From: Clostridium massiliamazoniense
GTDB taxonomy: Bacteria > Bacillota > Clostridia > Clostridiales > Clostridiaceae
Reading direction: 5' to 3'
Assembly: GCF_001403635.1 (NCBI RefSeq)
Contig: NZ_LN879466.1
Span: 186,001 to 250,000, forward strand
Length of the DNA stretch: 64,000 nucleotides
A model generated the notes under the pieces. The model searched no databases and had not been told where the DNA came from. It saw only the letters and a program-made list of their open reading frames with translations. Positions within the stretch are counted from its first letter, which is position 1, and each line of letters opens with the position of its first letter. The translations under genes and the position numbers were made by a program. Shown piece by piece: positions 61,078 to 64,000 of this stretch.

Positions 61078-62259
61078 ATGAAACAAAAGAAGATAGGAAT
61101 ACTTGTGCCTTCTTTATCGGATGGAGGAGCTGAGAAGGTTGCTGCTAATTTATCAATTATTTATGATGAATTAGGTTATGATGTTTATTTATTGCTTTAT
61201 GAAAATAGAGTAACTTTTGATTATAAAGGTAAGATAATCGATCTAGGTATAAGAAAAAGGTCAGGGGCAGGAAAGCTTTTAAAGGATTATGAAATATATA
61301 AAAAATTAAAGGCTATAAAAAAGCAATATAACTTTGATGTTGTTATAAGTCATTTACCTAAAACTGATTTAATGAATTGTTTAACTAAAAAAAATGATAA
61401 GGTTATTACTACAATTCATAATAATATAGACATAGATTATCCAAGCTATATGAAAAAATTATTACCTTATATAATAAAGAAATCTGATTTGATAGCTTCT
61501 GTTTCTATGATTGGCGAAAACTATTTAAAAAATAATTATAGTGCAAAAAATGTAAAGACTTTATATAATCCACAAATGACAGAGGACATAATAAATAAAT
61601 CTAAAGAAGCTGTGGAGGAGTTACCAAGAGAATTCTTTAATGGGACAACTTTAATAAATGTAGGCAGATTGGATACACAAAAGGGACAGTGGCATTTAAT
61701 AAGAGCATTTAAAAGAGTTGTTGAATTTGAGAATGATGCAAAATTAATAATTGTTGGTAGAGGACCCTATGAGGATAAGTTAAAAGCTTTATCTAAAAAG
61801 TTAGGTTTAGAAAAAAATATTCACTTTACAGGCTTTAATAGTAATCCATATAAATTTATGAAAAACTCTACAATATATGTTGGAACATCCCTTTATGAAG
61901 GATTTGGAATGACTTTAATAGAAGGGATGTCTCTAGGACTTCCTGTTATATCAACAGATTGCATTTCAGGACCAAGAGAAATTATAGAGCCAAAGAGAGT
62001 AATTGGAGATATAGAATATGGTGAAGAGCTACAATATGGTATACTTACAAAGCCTTTTGATAGTAGTGAAGACTTAGAAAGTTTAGAACTTACAGAGAGC
62101 GAAGAGGAATTAGGAAGAGTTATAATAAAATTAATTAAGGATAAAGAATTATATAGTAGATTAAAAGAAAAATCCTTGAAGAGATGTAATAATTTTGATT
62201 ATAAAGAAATCAAAAAGATATGGAATCGAGAGTTAAAAGCTTTAGTAGGGGAGAGTTAA
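61078..62259 (+). CDS. GT4-type glycosyltransferase
   Basis: The 393-residue GT-B enzyme begins KIGILVPSLSDGGAEKVAANLS, a GT4 N-terminal loop, and has the C-terminal LINVGRLDTQKGQWHLIRAFK and the donor-binding EGFGMTLIEGMSLGLPVIS (about 280-298). GGAGGAAGTTT precedes the ATG. Gap of 165 bp before it contains nothing recognised. It may add a hexose to the growing repeat unit. Confidence 0.9.
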   Translation: MKQKKIGILVPSLSDGGAEKVAANLSIIYDELGYDVYLLLYENRVTFDYKGKIIDLGIRKRSGAGKLLKDYEIYKKLKAIKKQYNFDVVISHLPKTDLMNCLTKKNDKVITTIHNNIDIDYPSYMKKLLPYIIKKSDLIASVSMIGENYLKNNYSAKNVKTLYNPQMTEDIINKSKEAVEELPREFFNGTTLINVGRLDTQKGQWHLIRAFKRVVEFENDAKLIIVGRGPYEDKLKALSKKLGLEKNIHFTGFNSNPYKFMKNSTIYVGTSLYEGFGMTLIEGMSLGLPVISTDCISGPREIIEPKRVIGDIEYGEELQYGILTKPFDSSEDLESLELTESEEELGRVIIKLIKDKELYSRLKEKSLKRCNNFDYKEIKKIWNRELKALVGES

Positions 62260-62262
62260 CAA

Positions 62263-62913
62263 ATGAAAAAAATTCTAGCTGTAGATTTATGTAATACGCT
62301 TTATAAATCTAACACAACACAAGATTTTTTTGAATATAGCTTTAAAGACTTTGATGATTACAAGACTTTAAAGGCAAAAAATAAAAATATAAATTTTAAA
62401 GTTATAAATAAGTTATCAAATAAAATATTAAAAAATGATATGAGTAAAAAGCTAATAACTAATGTTTTAAAGGATAGAGATGTTGAAGAAATTAATAATC
62501 TTGTTGAAAAATTTATAGATAACTTTCTAGAAGAAAAGAAAATTTCGAAAGCTCAAGAAATAATACGGGATTATAAAGAAAAAGGATACTATATTATAAT
62601 GATATCAGCTTCTTATGATTTTATAGCTAAAGCTGTAGCCAAGAGACTTAATATAGATGAAGTTATAGCTTCTTCAGCATATGTAGAAAATAATAAATTT
62701 ACTGGAAGGGTAAAGGAGGATATATTATATACCAAATTTGCAAAGTTTCTAGATAAGTTTAAGGATTATGATGATTTAGTAATGATAACAGATAATGAAA
62801 CAGATTATGATTTTGTAAAAAATACAACAAAGTCCTTTATTGTAATACATGAAAAAAATAAGAGATTTTGGGAAGATAGAAAAAGCGAAAGATTAATATT
62901 TATAGAGGAGTAA
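62263..62913 (+). CDS. HAD-superfamily hydrolase-like protein
   Basis: The 216-residue product has HAD motif I AVDLCNT (D8, then Cys10 where most phosphatases have the second Asp), motif II MISAS, a Lys between (KAVAKR) and motif IV MITDNETDYDFV. The cap region (about 18-100) is helical, as in the phosphoserine-phosphatase type. It begins 3 nt after the previous stop and ends 11 nt before a UbiA-like gene. HAD-UbiA pairs or fusions are known in polysaccharide and lipid-carrier pathways, so it may act on an isoprenyl-phosphate sugar. Confidence 0.78.
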   Translation: MKKILAVDLCNTLYKSNTTQDFFEYSFKDFDDYKTLKAKNKNINFKVINKLSNKILKNDMSKKLITNVLKDRDVEEINNLVEKFIDNFLEEKKISKAQEIIRDYKEKGYYIIMISASYDFIAKAVAKRLNIDEVIASSAYVENNKFTGRVKEDILYTKFAKFLDKFKDYDDLVMITDNETDYDFVKNTTKSFIVIHEKNKRFWEDRKSERLIFIEE

Positions 62914-62924
62914 CTTAAAATAAT

Positions 62925-63737
62925 ATGAATAAATTTATAATCCCCTTTTATTATACTTTTTATACTAGAATAAAAGGGAAAAGCAAAAGAATAGCTTATA
63001 TATTCACTTTCATATTACCTATATATATTTATATTATAGCTTTTAATAGAAGTTTTACCTTAGTTGACTTTATAGCTTCTATTTTAGGGTTCATAGGTCT
63101 GATGTCAGTATATGAAGTAGGGTATATAAATAATGATGTAATAACTATACAGTATGAAAAAAATCCAACCTTAAGATTAAAAGAGGATGAAATACTTTAT
63201 GCAAGAGAGCGTATAGGAAAAATAAGATTTATAAAATATATAATATCACTTATAGTAATAGGAATATTAGGAGCATTAAATTGTAATTATATTTACTATA
63301 CTGTAGGTTTAATACTTATATATATTGTTTACTTAGCTCATAATAAAGTGAGAGATAAAAAATCAATTATAACCTTTTTCTTCTTAAGTATATTAAGATA
63401 TATAACAGTACCTTTAATGTTTTCTTATAGTTTAAATATGAAAGTAGATAAAGGATTAAATTTATATATTTCCATAGTATTGTTTATACTTATAATTGCA
63501 CTTCCAAGAACTATAGAAAAAGCAGCAGAGAAAAAGTATAATATATCTTCTCTTGAGATAATAAAGAAAAAAACAACTGAATTCAGAGTTATTTATTATA
63601 TATTAGGATCTTTAGTAGGAGTAGGACTAGCAATAGGTGGATTTGGATATAGCTATTTAGTATTAAGCTTGTACTATTTATCTTATAGATTATTAATATG
63701 GATAGGCTTTGTGGTGAAAGAAAGGAAAAGTGTGTAA
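62925..63737 (+). CDS. Polytopic membrane protein, possibly UbiA-like prenyltransferase
   Basis: The 270-residue product has about eight TM helices. After TM2 it has YEVGYINNDVITIQYEKNPTLRL (about 63-85), which has the position and feel of the UbiA NDxxDxxxD motif but keeps only the Asn-Asp; a second Asp-rich loop between later helices is weak. If UbiA-like, it would attach a prenyl group to, or hand a sugar phosphate to, a polyprenyl acceptor. The upstream HAD gene fits this reading. It overlaps the next gene by 1 nt (TAATG). Confidence 0.5.
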   Translation: MNKFIIPFYYTFYTRIKGKSKRIAYIFTFILPIYIYIIAFNRSFTLVDFIASILGFIGLMSVYEVGYINNDVITIQYEKNPTLRLKEDEILYARERIGKIRFIKYIISLIVIGILGALNCNYIYYTVGLILIYIVYLAHNKVRDKKSIITFFFLSILRYITVPLMFSYSLNMKVDKGLNLYISIVLFILIIALPRTIEKAAEKKYNISSLEIIKKKTTEFRVIYYILGSLVGVGLAIGGFGYSYLVLSLYYLSYRLLIWIGFVVKERKSV

Positions 63738-64000
63738 TGAAGTTTTCAGTTCTTATGTCTGTATATTATAAAGAAAATCCTAATTATTTAAGGGATGCCA
63801 TAGAGAGTGTCTTAAATCAAACAGTTAAAGCAGATGAAATAGTAGTTATAAAGGATGGAAAACTAACTGTTGAGCTTGATATGATTTTAAAGGAATACAA
63901 TGATAAATATGAAGGTTTGTTCAAGATAATTGAGTTTAAAAGTAATAGAGGACTTGGAGTAGCACTTAGAGAAGGTGTTTTAAGATGTTCTAATGAAATA
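63737..64000 (+). CDS. GT2 glycosyltransferase, 3' end outside window
   Basis: The first 88 residues are visible: FSVLMSVYYKENPNYLRDAIESVLNQTVKADEIVVIKDG, split here into the GT-A strand, helix and nucleotide-binding loop, then VALREGVLRC. It matches the start of the GT2 enzymes used for rhamnose or amino-sugar transfer. AAAGGAAAAG precedes the ATG, which overlaps the previous stop codon. The DXD site lies beyond the window end. Confidence 0.85.
   Translation, partial: MKFSVLMSVYYKENPNYLRDAIESVLNQTVKADEIVVIKDGKLTVELDMILKEYNDKYEGLFKIIEFKSNRGLGVALREGVLRCSNEI

Overview
The window is very AT-rich, densely coded DNA with strong AGGAGG-type ribosome binding sites, short AT-rich intergenic spaces and many rho-independent terminators. 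Codon use and protein families point to a low-GC Gram-positive anaerobe, a Clostridium of the C. perfringens type. The genus is well supported by overall character; the species is an inference. No rRNA, tRNA, CRISPR array, phage or complete insertion sequence was found.

Layout. (1) 1-20 kb is a mosaic of short, mostly monocistronic units: the tail of a FadR/GntR regulator, small membrane and secreted proteins, a copper-amine-oxidase-N-like surface protein, a large MmpL/RND-type membrane protein, an HPr-kinase-like protein beside a frameshifted His/Gly/Tyr-rich micro-peptide, a TDT-family transporter, a YccF protein, a FadR-type regulator, a stretch of gene remnants, a small sulfite/nitrite reductase, an SH3-repeat protein and a metallophosphoesterase. 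(2) 21-28 kb is an amino-acid block: two tandem arginases, an ArcD-like arginine/ornithine antiporter, a LysP-like permease and a convergent BrnQ carrier. (3) 28-32 kb is a MarR-controlled heterodimeric ABC exporter with a clear promoter and palindromic operator. (4) 33-42 kb holds a CpsB-type PHP phosphatase, UDP-glucose pyrophosphorylase, GalE and several orphan proteins. (5) 43-64 kb is a capsule/exopolysaccharide locus. It is composite: one module has a Wzz-like protein, a Wzy-like polymerase, glycosyltransferases and a Wzx flippase; a second, with its own promoter at about 52.98 kb, has another Wzy/EpsG protein, another Wzx, a GT14-type enzyme, a NodB deacetylase, UDP-galactopyranose mutase with a galactofuranosyltransferase-like protein, and an HAD/UbiA-like pair. 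The window ends inside a glycosyltransferase.

How the genes work together. GtaB makes UDP-glucose, GalE converts it to UDP-galactose and Glf makes UDP-galactofuranose, so a galactofuranose-containing capsule is a reasonable prediction. CpsB and the Wzz-like protein fit a Gram-positive Wzx/Wzy pathway with tyrosine-phosphorylation control. The arginases and ArcD-like antiporter form a plausible arginine-in, ornithine-out route.

The most unusual material is non-coding. A family of about 130-nt structured interspersed repeats has nine or more full or partial copies in the intergenic spaces, with compensatory and wobble changes in its stems. A second family, about 290-300 bp, is a MITE-like nested palindrome present twice (near 1.7 and 41.6 kb). 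There are also two stand-alone structured RNA candidates (near 32.7 and 36.2 kb), an operator-promoter-terminator set with no intact gene (11.9-12.3 kb), and a hairpin lying between the ribosome binding site and start codon of the TDT transporter gene.
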